DNA from: Thermococcus sp. 21S9
GTDB lineage: Archaea > Methanobacteriota_B > Thermococci > Thermococcales > Thermococcaceae
Direction of reading: 5' to 3'
Assembly (NCBI RefSeq): GCF_012027635.1
Contig: NZ_SNUS01000001.1
Span: forward strand, 1,488,001 to 1,552,000
DNA length: 64,000 nt
A program made the position numbers and the translations under genes. The notes beneath the pieces are model-generated. The model was given only the letters and a program-made list of their open reading frames with translations, was not told the origin of the DNA and did no database searches. Positions 34,863-45,394 of this stretch are shown here, one piece after another. Every line of letters starts with the position of its first letter. The first letter of the stretch is position 1.

Positions 34863-34871
34863 GTTTAGAAC
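34863..34871. promoter_or_regulatory. SurR-type site, upstream (mbx)
   Basis: GTTTAGAAC, a second exact GTTnnnAAC match, 22 bp upstream of the TATA box and 43 bp from the proximal site. Two sites in one promoter suggest cooperative or dual control. Confidence 0.6.
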
Positions 34872-34997
34872 TTTTGGTTAAAATAGGGGTCTCTAATTTG
34901 TCCCATAGTCCGAAAAAGCGTCTACGGGCGTTCGTTCTTCGAGAAGAGGTAACAAAATCTTTTGGAGAAAGAGTGAATACGGACCAAAAAAATTCGG

Positions 34998-35498
34998 TCA
35001 ATAGATGGATATTCTCTTGACGCCTTCGAGCTTCGAGAGCTCGTTGATAAGGTCGCCCGGGATGGGCTTCTCGGTTATGATGGTCAGCGTTGCCTCCGGG
35101 TAGAGCTCCGGGTCCTCCGCGACGACCTGGACTATGTTGATGTCGCGCTCCGCTATCTTCTGCGCAATCTTGGCAAGGATTCCTATTGCCCTCGGCTCCG
35201 GCTCAATCTCGATGACGCCGTAGCCAACGTGCCTGCCGACGTACTTCATGTGAACCGTCGGCTCAAGGTTGGTGTATATCTCCTTGAGCTCCGGAACCTT
35301 GAGTATCATGGCAACGGTTTCCTTGACGACACGTCTGTCAACGTCGAGGGCCTTGGCTATCTTGGTGTAGGGCACCTCGATGTCCCCTGCCTTTATCTTC
35401 ATGTCCTCTGAAACCTTGAGACCGTACTTGAGAAGCGTCTTGGCGATTTGCTTTCTGACGGGATACTCATCAAAGTAATGTTCAATCTTCCCCCACAT
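34998..35498 (-). CDS. ACT-domain predicted regulator of amino acid metabolism (COG2150-like)
   Basis: 166 residues. The first half is helical with a winged-helix-like segment (PYTKIAKALDVDRRVVKETV). The second half is an ACT domain (RAIGILAKIAQKIAERDINIVQVVAEDPEL), which binds small ligands such as amino acids. Probable DNA-binding regulator; target unknown. It is separated from the mbx promoter region by about 125 bp without another gene. Confidence 0.82.
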   Translation of the reverse strand: MWGKIEHYFDEYPVRKQIAKTLLKYGLKVSEDMKIKAGDIEVPYTKIAKALDVDRRVVKETVAMILKVPELKEIYTNLEPTVHMKYVGRHVGYGVIEIEPEPRAIGILAKIAQKIAERDINIVQVVAEDPELYPEATLTIITEKPIPGDLINELSKLEGVKRISIY

Positions 35499-35655
35499 GA
35501 GCTACCACCCAGTTCAGTTCACCAGTAGACTCTTTAATCCAATAGTATTAAAATGTTTCCATGCCCGCATGTCTTCAAGGGGGGAATTTAAAAGTCTTCC
35601 GGACGGATGTTTTGTCCATCAACGGGTTTTTAAACGCACCGTTAAACTCACGACC

Positions 35656-36915
35656 ATGATAGAGCTACGCCTTCCCCACGTGACCTTTGAGGATTTGGGA
35701 GACACAATCCGGCTAATCTGGCGTGAGACCCTTTACGCGGACTTTCCAAAGCGAGAGCTTGAGAGGGTCATCCGAAAGAAGTACCGCGTCTCGCCTCAAA
35801 TCACGGCCCGAAACGGTGCGTTAATCATAGACACGGATTACGAGAAGGTCGAAGGCTTCGTAGCGCTCTACATTCAAAACAACCTCGGAGCACTTCTCAG
35901 GAACCGCTACACGAAGAGGAAGGTACTCTACATTCACGAGGCCATGGACGTTCCGCTCCTCGGCTACAACGCCTTCGGACTGATAGATAGGGGGACGAAC
36001 CTAATCCAGGTAAGGGGTGTGAGCGGGTGCAATCTGAGCTGTATCTTCTGCTCCGTTGACGAGGGACCGTACTCAAGGACGAGAAAGCTCGACTACGTCG
36101 TTGATATCGACTATTTGATGAAGTGGTTCGACGATGTCGCGAGGATAAAGGGGAAGGGTCTGGAGGCACACCTCGACGGCCAGGGAGAGCCTCTCATCTA
36201 TCCCTTCAGAGTGGAACTCGTTCAGGCGTTGAGGGAGCACCCGAACGTCTCGGTAATCTCGATGCAGAGCAACGGGACGCTTCTCAACGATAAGCTCGTC
36301 GAGGAGCTGGCCGAGGCAGGTCTCGACAGGGTGAACCTTTCGATTCACTCCCTCGACCCGGACAAGGCGAAGATGCTCATGGGCAGGAAGGACTACGACC
36401 TTGAACACGTTCTGGAGATGGCTGAGGCCCTCGTCAATGAGGGGATAGACGTCCTCATTGCCCCGGTCATAATCTTCGGAATCAACGACGACGAGGCGGA
36501 GGCGTTCATAGAGTTCGCGAGGAAAATCGGCGCCGGAAAGCGCTGGCCGGCTCTCGGCTTCCAGAACTACATTCCCTACAAGTTCGGCAGGAACCCGGTC
36601 ATAGCCAAGACGGTCCCCTTCAAGGAGTTCTACGCCTGGCTGAGGGGGCTTGAAGAGAAGACCGGAATGAAACCCCTTGTCCTGAAGCCGAGCCACTTTG
36701 GTATGGAGAAGCGCGAGTTTATACCGCTTGCCTTCCGGCCCGGGGAGGTCGTAAAGGCTGAGGTCGTTCTTCCGGGCAGGATTGAAGGAGAGATGCTCGC
36801 GAAGGCCAGGAACAGGCTCATCGAGGTCGTTGGGACGAAGGCGGAAGTCGGGGACAGAATCAAGGTGAGAATCGTGAGGACGAGGCACGGTATCTACATT
36901 GGAACTGAGATTTAA
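35656..36915 (+). CDS. Radical SAM enzyme with C-terminal TRAM-like domain (COG2100-like)
   Basis: 419 residues. After an N-terminal domain of about 115 residues comes a radical SAM core with C125-x3-C129-x2-C132 (GVSGCNLSCIFCS) and a following HLDGQGEPLIYP glycine-rich motif. The last 60 residues look like a TRAM-type beta barrel that binds RNA, as in tRNA-modifying methylthiotransferases, so an RNA substrate is plausible but unproven. A TATA box (TTTTTAAA, about 35624-35631) lies 28 nt before ATG 35656, indicating a leaderless message; the frame upstream of it is not supported. Confidence 0.85.
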   Translation: MIELRLPHVTFEDLGDTIRLIWRETLYADFPKRELERVIRKKYRVSPQITARNGALIIDTDYEKVEGFVALYIQNNLGALLRNRYTKRKVLYIHEAMDVPLLGYNAFGLIDRGTNLIQVRGVSGCNLSCIFCSVDEGPYSRTRKLDYVVDIDYLMKWFDDVARIKGKGLEAHLDGQGEPLIYPFRVELVQALREHPNVSVISMQSNGTLLNDKLVEELAEAGLDRVNLSIHSLDPDKAKMLMGRKDYDLEHVLEMAEALVNEGIDVLIAPVIIFGINDDEAEAFIEFARKIGAGKRWPALGFQNYIPYKFGRNPVIAKTVPFKEFYAWLRGLEEKTGMKPLVLKPSHFGMEKREFIPLAFRPGEVVKAEVVLPGRIEGEMLAKARNRLIEVVGTKAEVGDRIKVRIVRTRHGIYIGTEI

Positions 36916-36961
36916 GAAAACTTTTTAAAGTAATTTTTCAAACTATTTCCCGGTGAGCCCA

Positions 36962-37624
36962 ATGAAACGCATCTTTTTAGTGTTGGGCATCGCGGTGCTG
37001 ATGGTTCTTTCTATCGTTGGGATTGCCGTTGCCAGCGAGTCCTATGTCATCTCTGACTACAGAGGGGCTTCTATGAGTGGGGGAACTACAATCGTTGACC
37101 ACAGTTACAACTGGACCTCAGCCCCGAAGGACCCCCACATCGTTTACATATCCGTCTGGGCACCGAATCCCTATAAGACGTACATTGAGAACGCTCTCGT
37201 CAGGGTCGTCAGGGAGCACGGGCTCACACCGGTCATAACCGATGACGTTATGGAACACGACATGAAGGGCAGGCTCGTGCTCGTTTACGTTCCAATGACG
37301 GGGGAGAGCAACGACGTCCTCTACAAGGAGATATCTCTCTCGGGAATCCTCTACTACTCCCACGCCGGCGATGCCAAGTCTGCCGTCGATACTATCAACC
37401 ACGGCCTTGAGTTCTCAGAAAGCGCAATCTCGAAATCCGCCGAGAAGTTCTGCCAGGCCAGCATGAACCGGCTCATGGAACTCAGGATAGCGAACCAGAC
37501 CTGTGGCGTGGCCTACTGGTGGAACCTGAGGGCAAAGGTCGGAAAGCTCAGCAAGGGCAATCCCTACGAGATGATTGCTAACGAGATGGCTTCGGAGTTG
37601 GATAATTTCCTCAAGAGTGATTGA
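36962..37624 (+). CDS. Exported hypothetical protein
   Basis: 220 residues with a clear signal peptide (hydrophobic residues 4-24, VAS|E cleavage region). The mature part has two sequons and two cysteines (FCQASMN and NQTCGVAYWW) and no recognised domain. GGTGAG five bases before the ATG at 36962 supports the start. A TATA-like TTTTTAAAG is at about 36923-36931. Confidence 0.7.
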   Translation: MKRIFLVLGIAVLMVLSIVGIAVASESYVISDYRGASMSGGTTIVDHSYNWTSAPKDPHIVYISVWAPNPYKTYIENALVRVVREHGLTPVITDDVMEHDMKGRLVLVYVPMTGESNDVLYKEISLSGILYYSHAGDAKSAVDTINHGLEFSESAISKSAEKFCQASMNRLMELRIANQTCGVAYWWNLRAKVGKLSKGNPYEMIANEMASELDNFLKSD

Positions 37625-37709
37625 CCCTTTTGCGTCTTTTCTCACATTTTCCTGGAAGTCCTGGATAATCTTTATTTAGGTCGCGGTTCAACTATTGTTG
37701 GGGACGACC

Positions 37710-38201
37710 ATGAAGAAAATTTTGGGTCTGGCCGTGACGATAGTCTTTTTGGGGATATTCCTCGCGGGGGTTGTGCCGTCTCTGGAACAGCTCACCCAGC
37801 AGGCACAGCAGACGGCACAGCTTCCAGGGCAGATTGAATACTCTGCGAACGGTACCCTTCCCCCGGGGAACATCTCGAATGAATCAAACCCCCTTAACCT
37901 CACTGGAGGGGTATACAACGTTAGTGACCTAAACGTTAGCGGGCTTTTGGACCCAACCCAATGGTACGTGGGGAACAATGCACTCAGCATGAACTATGCC
38001 CGGAAGGTATACAATGATACCCTAAACATCGTTGAAAATTCAACTCAGAAATCTGAAACAATACTGGGCAGGTTCCTTGGAGTGTTCCGCAACCTGTTTG
38101 GGGACAACAGCAGTTTATCTCACCTCCTCAATTCCACAGTGTCTGAGTTTGAAAAAATTGGGGATTCCCTAAAACATGCCCTTGGCAACAGGGGTTACTA
38201 A
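37710..38201 (+). CDS. Small exported, sequon-rich hypothetical protein
   Basis: 163 residues with an N-terminal hydrophobic helix (about 4-24) and then a Gln/Asn/Ser-rich polar domain bearing nine or more Asn-X-Ser/Thr sequons, so probably heavily N-glycosylated if exported. No family recognised. A TATA-like TTTATTTA (37671-37678) fits the ATG at 37710. It overlaps wecB, a nucleotide-sugar gene, by 4 bp on the opposite strand. Confidence 0.65.
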   Translation: MKKILGLAVTIVFLGIFLAGVVPSLEQLTQQAQQTAQLPGQIEYSANGTLPPGNISNESNPLNLTGGVYNVSDLNVSGLLDPTQWYVGNNALSMNYARKVYNDTLNIVENSTQKSETILGRFLGVFRNLFGDNSSLSHLLNSTVSEFEKIGDSLKHALGNRGY

Positions 38202-39331
38202 ATAAACCGTGAGCTTCTCACCCTCAGCTCTCCCCTTTCGTGGAGGTTCAGAAGGATTTCCGCTATCCTCTCTCCAGCTTTTCCGTCGCCGAAGGGGTTC
38301 GGAGCGTTCGCCATCTTCTCGTAGAACTCTTTGTCTTTCATCAGCTGTCTAAGGTAACTGAGGGCGCGGTCCTTTTCGAGGCCGACGAGCATGTTTCCAC
38401 CGGCCTCGACGGTCTCAGGCCTCTCGGTGTTGTAGCGGAGGGTTAGGCAGGGTACGCCGAGGATTATGGTCTCCTCCTGTATTCCCCCCGAATCGGTCAT
38501 TATCGCGAAGGCGTTCTTCTCAAGCCTGAGGAAGTCAAGGTAGCCGAGGGGTTTCGTGACGGTCAGGTTCTCAATGGCCTCAACCCGTTCCAAGAGCCCG
38601 AATTCCTCGAGCCTCTTCCTCGTGCGTGGGTGCATTGGGTATACCGCCCTCATCGGCAGGCTTTCGAGGATTTGGACGAGCTTCTCAAGGTTCTTCCGGC
38701 TGTCGGTGTTCTCCGCACGGTGGGCCGTAATGAGGATGTACTCCTTGGGTCTGAGGCCAAGCCTCTCTAGCACGTCGCTCTTCTTCTCAGCCACCTCAGA
38801 ATTCTGAAGGACCGCATCGACGACAGTGTTACCGACGACGTAGACGTTCTCGGTTATCCCCTCGCGCTCGAGGTTTTTCCTCGCTTCCTCCGTCGGGGGG
38901 AAGAGGACCTCGCTCGCGTGGTCTGCAAGAATCCTGTTTATCTCCTCCGGCATCGTCCTGTCGAAGCTCCTAAGGCCGGCTTCGACGTGGGCCACAGGAA
39001 TCTTCAGCTTGACGCTCGCCAGAGCTCCAGCCAGAACAGTGTTGGTGTCGCCCTGAACGAGCGTTACGTCCGGCTTCTCTTCCATCAGAACCCGCTCAAT
39101 TTTTATCATCGCCTTCCCTGTCTGCTCCGCCTGAGTCCCGGAGCCGACTTCAAGGTGGTAATCTATCTCCGGGAGCTCCAGCTCCTCGAGGAAGACACTG
39201 CTCATCTCGTAGTCGTAGTGCTGGCCCGTATGGATTAGAATGGGCTCTACGCCCCTCTCAAGGAACGCCCTTATAACAGGAGAGAGCTTTATTATCTCCG
39301 GTCTCGTTCCGAACACGAAGGCTGGCTTCAA
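38198..39331 (-). CDS. wecB: UDP-N-acetylglucosamine 2-epimerase (non-hydrolysing)
   Basis: 377-residue WecB/MnaA epimerase converting UDP-GlcNAc to UDP-ManNAc. Motifs include FGTRPEIIKLSPV, HTGQHYDYEMS, VQGDTNTVLAGAL, HVEAGLRS and the nucleotide-binding TDSGGIQEE near the C-terminus. It overlaps wecC by 4 bp; together they make UDP-ManNAcA for surface or protein glycans. Confidence 0.95.
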   Translation of the reverse strand: MKPAFVFGTRPEIIKLSPVIRAFLERGVEPILIHTGQHYDYEMSSVFLEELELPEIDYHLEVGSGTQAEQTGKAMIKIERVLMEEKPDVTLVQGDTNTVLAGALASVKLKIPVAHVEAGLRSFDRTMPEEINRILADHASEVLFPPTEEARKNLEREGITENVYVVGNTVVDAVLQNSEVAEKKSDVLERLGLRPKEYILITAHRAENTDSRKNLEKLVQILESLPMRAVYPMHPRTRKRLEEFGLLERVEAIENLTVTKPLGYLDFLRLEKNAFAIMTDSGGIQEETIILGVPCLTLRYNTERPETVEAGGNMLVGLEKDRALSYLRQLMKDKEFYEKMANAPNPFGDGKAGERIAEILLNLHERGELRVRSSRFI

Positions 39332-40599
39332 AACTCTCCCCTCCCGATGCCCTTAAAAAGGAAGCCCCTCGGCGGGTTCTCCACCACGTGCCGGCCGTCT
39401 ATGAGAATCCTTGTTCTCATGAGCTTCCCGAGACTCTCCCAGTTGAGGGACTTGAAGGCCGTGTGGTCGGTCGCTATAACGACCGCATCCGCGTTTTCAA
39501 CCGCTTCCTCGACGCTCCCGCTCGTGCCCGGGATGAAGGGGTCGTAGGTTTTAACGGCCTTCACGTCGTCTTTTATCGCTTCAACGAACGCCAGAGCCGG
39601 CGAGTTCCTCGTGTCGTCGCTGTCGCCCTTGTATGCCAGTCCGAGAACCGCTATGGTGGCGTCTTCCGGCGGGATGTTCAGCTCCTTTAAAGCGGAGAAG
39701 AGCAAATCCTTCGTGAAGAGGGGCATTGAATCGTTTATCTCCCTCGCAAGCTTTATGAGTCCGAAATCCTCCTTAGCTGGCCAGAGGAGGAGGTGCGGGT
39801 CCTTTGGGAGGCAGTGGCCTCCAACTCCAATGCTCGGAATGTGAATTCTCACACGGGGATGGGTGTTGGCCAGCTCAATAGCCTCGAAGACGTTTATCCC
39901 GTACTGGTGGGCCAGAAATGCGAACTCGTTGGCGAGAGCTATGTTGACATCCCGGAAGGTGTTCTCCATCAGCTTGACGACTTCACTGACGGTTGAGCTG
40001 GTTTTAAAGGTCTGTCCTCTGACGAAGGAGCGGTAGAGTTTCTCCGCTATCTCGGCGCTCTCGGGAGTTATCCCGCCGAAAATTCTCGAATTGTAAACGA
40101 GCTCCTTGAAAATCCTGCCCGGCATTACCCTCTCCGGGGCGTGGACCATGTAGAAGTCCTTCCCAGCCTTGAATCCCGTCAGTTCCTCGATGAGCTTCGC
40201 CATCTTGACGGTCGTTAACGGTGGCACCGTGCTCTCGATTACGATCAGGGAACCCTTTTTCATGGCCTTTGCAACCGTTCTGACGGCGCTCTCGAGGTAG
40301 CTCAGGTTTGGTGTCTTGTCGTCGTTGAGCGGTGTCTGGACGCAGATTATGTAGGCGTCCTTCCCGGCTATGTCGTCCGGGTTTGACGTCGCCCGCAGGT
40401 TTCCGCTCTCGACTGCTTTCCTGAGTAGCTCGTCTATCTTGGGCTCAACGATGTGTGCCTTTCCCAAGTTTATTTTCTCGACAACTTCTTCCCTTATTTC
40501 ATAACCTATGACTTTGAAACCGGCGTTTGCGAACATTATCGCCGTTGGAAGACCAATGTAACCGAGGCCGATGACGGCTATCTCCTTAATCCCTTTCAT
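39328..40599 (-). CDS. wecC: UDP-N-acetyl-D-mannosamine dehydrogenase
   Basis: 423-residue UDP-sugar dehydrogenase that oxidises UDP-ManNAc to UDP-ManNAcA with two NAD+. It has the Rossmann motif GLGYIGLPTA at the N-terminus, the conserved ESTVPPLTT loop, catalytic GVGGHCLPKDPH, and a C-terminal GLAYKGDSDDTRNSP domain. ATG at 40599 follows GGTGGG; the upstream frame (to 40647) is less likely. A minus-strand TATA-like CTTTTATCC is at about 40632-40640. Confidence 0.94.
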   Translation of the reverse strand: MKGIKEIAVIGLGYIGLPTAIMFANAGFKVIGYEIREEVVEKINLGKAHIVEPKIDELLRKAVESGNLRATSNPDDIAGKDAYIICVQTPLNDDKTPNLSYLESAVRTVAKAMKKGSLIVIESTVPPLTTVKMAKLIEELTGFKAGKDFYMVHAPERVMPGRIFKELVYNSRIFGGITPESAEIAEKLYRSFVRGQTFKTSSTVSEVVKLMENTFRDVNIALANEFAFLAHQYGINVFEAIELANTHPRVRIHIPSIGVGGHCLPKDPHLLLWPAKEDFGLIKLAREINDSMPLFTKDLLFSALKELNIPPEDATIAVLGLAYKGDSDDTRNSPALAFVEAIKDDVKAVKTYDPFIPGTSGSVEEAVENADAVVIATDHTAFKSLNWESLGKLMRTRILIDGRHVVENPPRGFLFKGIGRGEF

Positions 40600-40892
40600 C
40601 AGTCCCACCGGAGTGGCTTGGAACGGCCGGATAAAAGCCTTTTTCACGTAACGATTTTGAAAACGTTGGAACCGTTGTCAGGGGGTCTCCCCCTTTCCGG
40701 AGTATGTGGACACTGTTGTTCACTTTAACTGGTGGCGGTGCCCCATTGAAAACCCACATCATGGAAGGAAAGCGTTAGAAAGCGTTTTTCATTAAACGGG
40801 GCCCGATGAAACGTGTGAAAAGAAGCTTCCGCAACCGTTTTTCGGAAAGCCTTATATTGGACAGAGTCGTTCACTCAACGGCGGGTGGTAGA

Positions 40893-41993
40893 ATGAAGGT
40901 ATGGATTGACATCACGAACGCACCTCACGTTCACTTCTTCAAGGGCCTGATTAAGGAACTCGAGAAGACGGGCCACGAAGTTTTAATCACGACGAGAGAG
41001 TTCGACGGTCTCACCGGAATCCTCGACATGTTCGGCTTCGACTACTACGTGGTCGGAAAGCACGGGGGTTCCACCCTCGAGGGCAAGCTCATGGCGAGTG
41101 CCGAGAGGGTTTACAAGCTGAGCAAGCTAATAATCGAGGAGAAACCCGACCTCGCGGTTTACAAGCACTCGGTCGAGGCACCGAGGGTTGCCTTTGGCCT
41201 TGGGATTCCGAGCATAGGCTTCGTCGACAATGAGACCGCTGTGGCTCAAAACAAGCTCATACTACCCTTCACGAAGCTCCTCCTCTTCCCGAAGGCGATA
41301 GACGCCTACGAGCTCCTCAAGTGTGGTGCCGACCCCAATGGCATGAAACCCGTGAACGGCTTCTCTGAATTGGCGCACCTCTACGGGTTCAGGCCCGATA
41401 GAAGGGTCCTCAGGGAGCTCGGGCTGAAGAGGAACGACTATATCGTCATGCGCACCGAGCCCGTCAAGGCCAACTACTTCAACGGGCCGGAGAAGAGCGT
41501 CCTTGAGGACGTTATTCCCCTCCTGCCCGAGATGCCCATCGTTCTCTTCCCGAGGACGAAGGAGCAGAGGAAAAGGTTTGAGCGCTTTGACAATGTGATA
41601 ATGCCCGAAAAGCCTGTCGACAGCCTCAGCCTGCTCTACTACGCGAGGCTCATGATTGGGGCTGGGGGGACGATGAACAGGGAAGCGATAGCCCTCGGAA
41701 CACCGACGATATCAACATACCCCGGAAAACTCCTTGCGGTGACGAGGTGGCTCGTCGAGCTCGGCGTCAAGTTCCACTCAACGGACCCAGTAGAGGTTGC
41801 AGAGGTCGCGGAAAGGATGATAGAGACCAACGGAAGTTACAGGAACTACATAAGGAGCGTTGTCGCCGGTCTGGAAAACCCAATGGACGCGATACTGAGG
41901 GAAATAGAAACCTACGAGGAGAGCGGGACCTTTGAGGTCTCAGAGACCGGCAACCTTCGGAGTTATGTACGCCTCGATGAAGGCCGCAATTAG
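40893..41993 (+). CDS. DUF354 family (glycosyltransferase-like) protein
   Basis: 366 residues of the archaeal DUF354 family (COG1817), which has a GT-B-like two-Rossmann fold. It starts with VWIDITNAPHVHFFKGLI and has the C-terminal MIGAGGTMNREAIALGTPTIS motif similar to UDP-sugar binding loops of the epimerase/glycosyltransferase superfamily. A nucleotide-sugar role beside wecBC is likely but unproven. GGTGGTAGA precedes the ATG at 40893; TATA-like CTTATATT is at about 40850. The 3' end overlaps the SpoIIM-like gene on the other strand by 54 bp, the longest overlap here. Confidence 0.82.
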   Translation: MKVWIDITNAPHVHFFKGLIKELEKTGHEVLITTREFDGLTGILDMFGFDYYVVGKHGGSTLEGKLMASAERVYKLSKLIIEEKPDLAVYKHSVEAPRVAFGLGIPSIGFVDNETAVAQNKLILPFTKLLLFPKAIDAYELLKCGADPNGMKPVNGFSELAHLYGFRPDRRVLRELGLKRNDYIVMRTEPVKANYFNGPEKSVLEDVIPLLPEMPIVLFPRTKEQRKRFERFDNVIMPEKPVDSLSLLYYARLMIGAGGTMNREAIALGTPTISTYPGKLLAVTRWLVELGVKFHSTDPVEVAEVAERMIETNGSYRNYIRSVVAGLENPMDAILREIETYEESGTFEVSETGNLRSYVRLDEGRN

Positions 41994-42485
41994 GAGCATT
42001 CCAACCGTCACCGCGTAGAGCTTTAGGGCTCTTTTCATTCCATCTTTAAAGCCCCTCGCAGGTTCTTCAGCCTCACGAATGCTCCTGTACCAGACTATTC
42101 CCGCGGTTCCTGCTAAGACGAAGGCCGGAATCTCTACGACGCCGTGGGGGACGAGTCCCAGTATAACCTTGGTTGCCGGCGTGCCCACCTCTACAAGGAA
42201 ACCTGCCACGATTCCAACAACCAGGCCGTTGAAGAGTATCATCACCCAGGGTCCGAGTCCGAAGAAGAGACCCGAGACGAGAACGAGGAGCGAAACTCCC
42301 GCGTTGTGTGTGAAAATCATCAGAAAGTTATCAAAGGGGTTATCCGATAGCCCCCCTATCTCCTTGGCGAGTTTCACCACGTACTCCCCAGCACGCTCGG
42401 GCTGAAGGTACGCGTAAGCCACGCCGAGAAATGTCCCCACGAAGAACGTTGCAAGGAGAAGTAAAAAGGTTCGTTTGACCCTCAC
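41940..42485 (-). CDS. SpoIIM-like (stage II sporulation protein M family) membrane protein
   Basis: About 181 residues, five helices, with the family hallmarks NPFDNFLMIFTHNAGVSL and VPHGVVEIPAFVLAGTAG. Function in archaea is unknown. GTG at 42485 is preferred, with GGGTGA five bases upstream; GTG 42494 (GTGA overlap with the preceding gene) is possible. Probably cotranscribed with the lipoate-ligase-domain gene. Confidence 0.82.
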   Translation of the reverse strand: MRVKRTFLLLLATFFVGTFLGVAYAYLQPERAGEYVVKLAKEIGGLSDNPFDNFLMIFTHNAGVSLLVLVSGLFFGLGPWVMILFNGLVVGIVAGFLVEVGTPATKVILGLVPHGVVEIPAFVLAGTAGIVWYRSIREAEEPARGFKDGMKRALKLYAVTVGMLLIAAFIEAYITPKVAGL

Positions 42486-42490
42486 TACCG

Positions 42491-42775
42491 TCACCCTTCG
42501 AGGGCTTTCTTGAGGGCAATCTTGAAGTCCTCGACGTTCACGTAGGGCATCTCGACATCGAGGCGCATCGCGAAGAACTCGTCAATCAGGTGCTCGAGCT
42601 CGTCAAGGCGGTGTCCTTCAAGCTTCTTCTCGAGCTCGTGGACGGTTTCCTCCGGGTGAACGAAGAAGTCTCCCGTAATCCTGACGTGCTCAGCAATCCC
42701 GTTCTCCTCGTCGAACTCAATCCTTATGAGGCCCTTCTTGGCCTTGTGCTCACCGACGTGGTGCTTCATACCCAT
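42491..42775 (-). CDS. Lipoate-protein ligase C-terminal-domain protein (LplB-like)
   Basis: 94 residues that match the stand-alone C-terminal domain of lipoate-protein ligases: KGLIRIEFDEENGIAEHVRI then GDFFVHPEET and LEKKLEGH. In some archaea the ligase is split into LplA (catalytic) and this LplB accessory domain, which is required for lipoate activation. No lplA is in the window. ATG at 42775 or 42769; a TATA-like CCTTTAAAAAG lies at about 42802-42812. Confidence 0.82.
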   Translation of the reverse strand: MGMKHHVGEHKAKKGLIRIEFDEENGIAEHVRITGDFFVHPEETVHELEKKLEGHRLDELEHLIDEFFAMRLDVEMPYVNVEDFKIALKKALEG

Positions 42776-42814
42776 CCCCGTTGTAAACTCGCGGGAGAAC
42801 TTTTTAAAGGTTAG

Positions 42815-44761
<1,947 letters not shown>

Positions 44762-44801
44762 ATAATGCACTCATCTTTTCTCTTTTCTCCGGACCAGGCC
44801 A

Positions 44802-44838
44802 GGTATCGCCCCCGATACTAAGTATCGGTACCGATACT
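44802..44838. repeat. Cluster of GTATCG/CGATAC half sites forming overlapping palindromes
   Basis: Four half sites in 37 bp: GGTATCG (44802), CCGATAC (44812), GTATCGG (44822) and CCGATAC (44831). They make a perfect 17-bp palindrome (44812-44828) overlapping a perfect 18-bp one (44821-44838). The last half site runs into TTAAAG, a TATA-like element. Position between argS and the RelB-like gene suggests a dimer-binding operator array. Confidence 0.55.
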
Positions 44839-44953
44839 TAAAGGTTCCCAAAACGATGTATGCAGATTATAATAATTTTGTTGCATCATTTGGTTGAGCG
44901 AATCGAGGGGAAAATTAAAATATCATGCCGAAAGAATTTGAAGCGGTGGGAAC

Positions 44954-45172
44954 ATGGAGCGGGTAAGCGATGCTAACGTGCGTTACGTTATAGAGGAGCT
45001 TGAGCGTCTGAAGGTGGAAATCCAGCGTCTTGAGGCTATGCTGGTTCCCATTGTGAGGGGCGAACTCTCCAAGGAAGAACTTGAGGAGATAGAGAGGGAG
45101 GCAAGAGATTTTAAGGAAGAAGACTGGATTGACGCGGACGAGCTTGAGCGGATTCTGGAGGAGGACTCATGA
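44954..45172 (+). CDS. RelB-like antitoxin
   Basis: 72-residue acidic protein, highly helical (VIEELERLKVEIQRLEAML), ending in an acidic toxin-binding tail. It matches the archaeal antitoxin partner of RelE toxins and is joined by ATGA overlap to the relE remnant. A TATA-like ATTAAAATAT (about 44912-44921) and GGTGGG support expression. Since the toxin is broken, the antitoxin may be a relic or may still counter a relative encoded elsewhere. Confidence 0.7.
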   Translation: MERVSDANVRYVIEELERLKVEIQRLEAMLVPIVRGELSKEELEEIEREARDFKEEDWIDADELERILEEDS

Positions 45173-45394
45173 CTTTCGAAGTCAAAATAAAGAAGGAGGC
45201 AGTTAAGGCTCTAAAGTTCTTACCAAAGGCCAACCTCAGAAAATTTCTGGAGTTAAAAAGGCTCCGGAGACCTCGATATTTACCGTGTTAGAATCGGCGA
45301 ATACCGCGTTATCTATTCTGTGAACTGGAAGGCCCGTAGGATTTTAATCCACAGGCTTAAGAAAAAGAGAAGACGCATACAAATAGCTCAATGA
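45169..45394 (+). pseudogene. relE-family toxin, frameshifted with internal deletion
   Basis: The ATG overlaps the antitoxin stop. The first 31 codons read like a RelE toxin (FEVKIKKEAVKALKFLP, LRKFLEL), then this frame meets a stop at about 45289. From about 45258 another frame gives the conserved RelE end GSGDLDIYRVRIGEYRVIYSV followed by KARRILIHRL, closing at 45394. Compared with the usual 85-90 residues roughly 12-15 codons are missing at the junction, so a deletion that is not a multiple of three inactivated the gene. The end overlaps prf1 by 7 bp. Confidence 0.75.

Noticed and set aside
34798-35001. Minus-strand frame of 67 codons upstream of mbxA
   Set aside because: It covers the mbx TATA box and both SurR sites and has no family resemblance; the region is regulatory.
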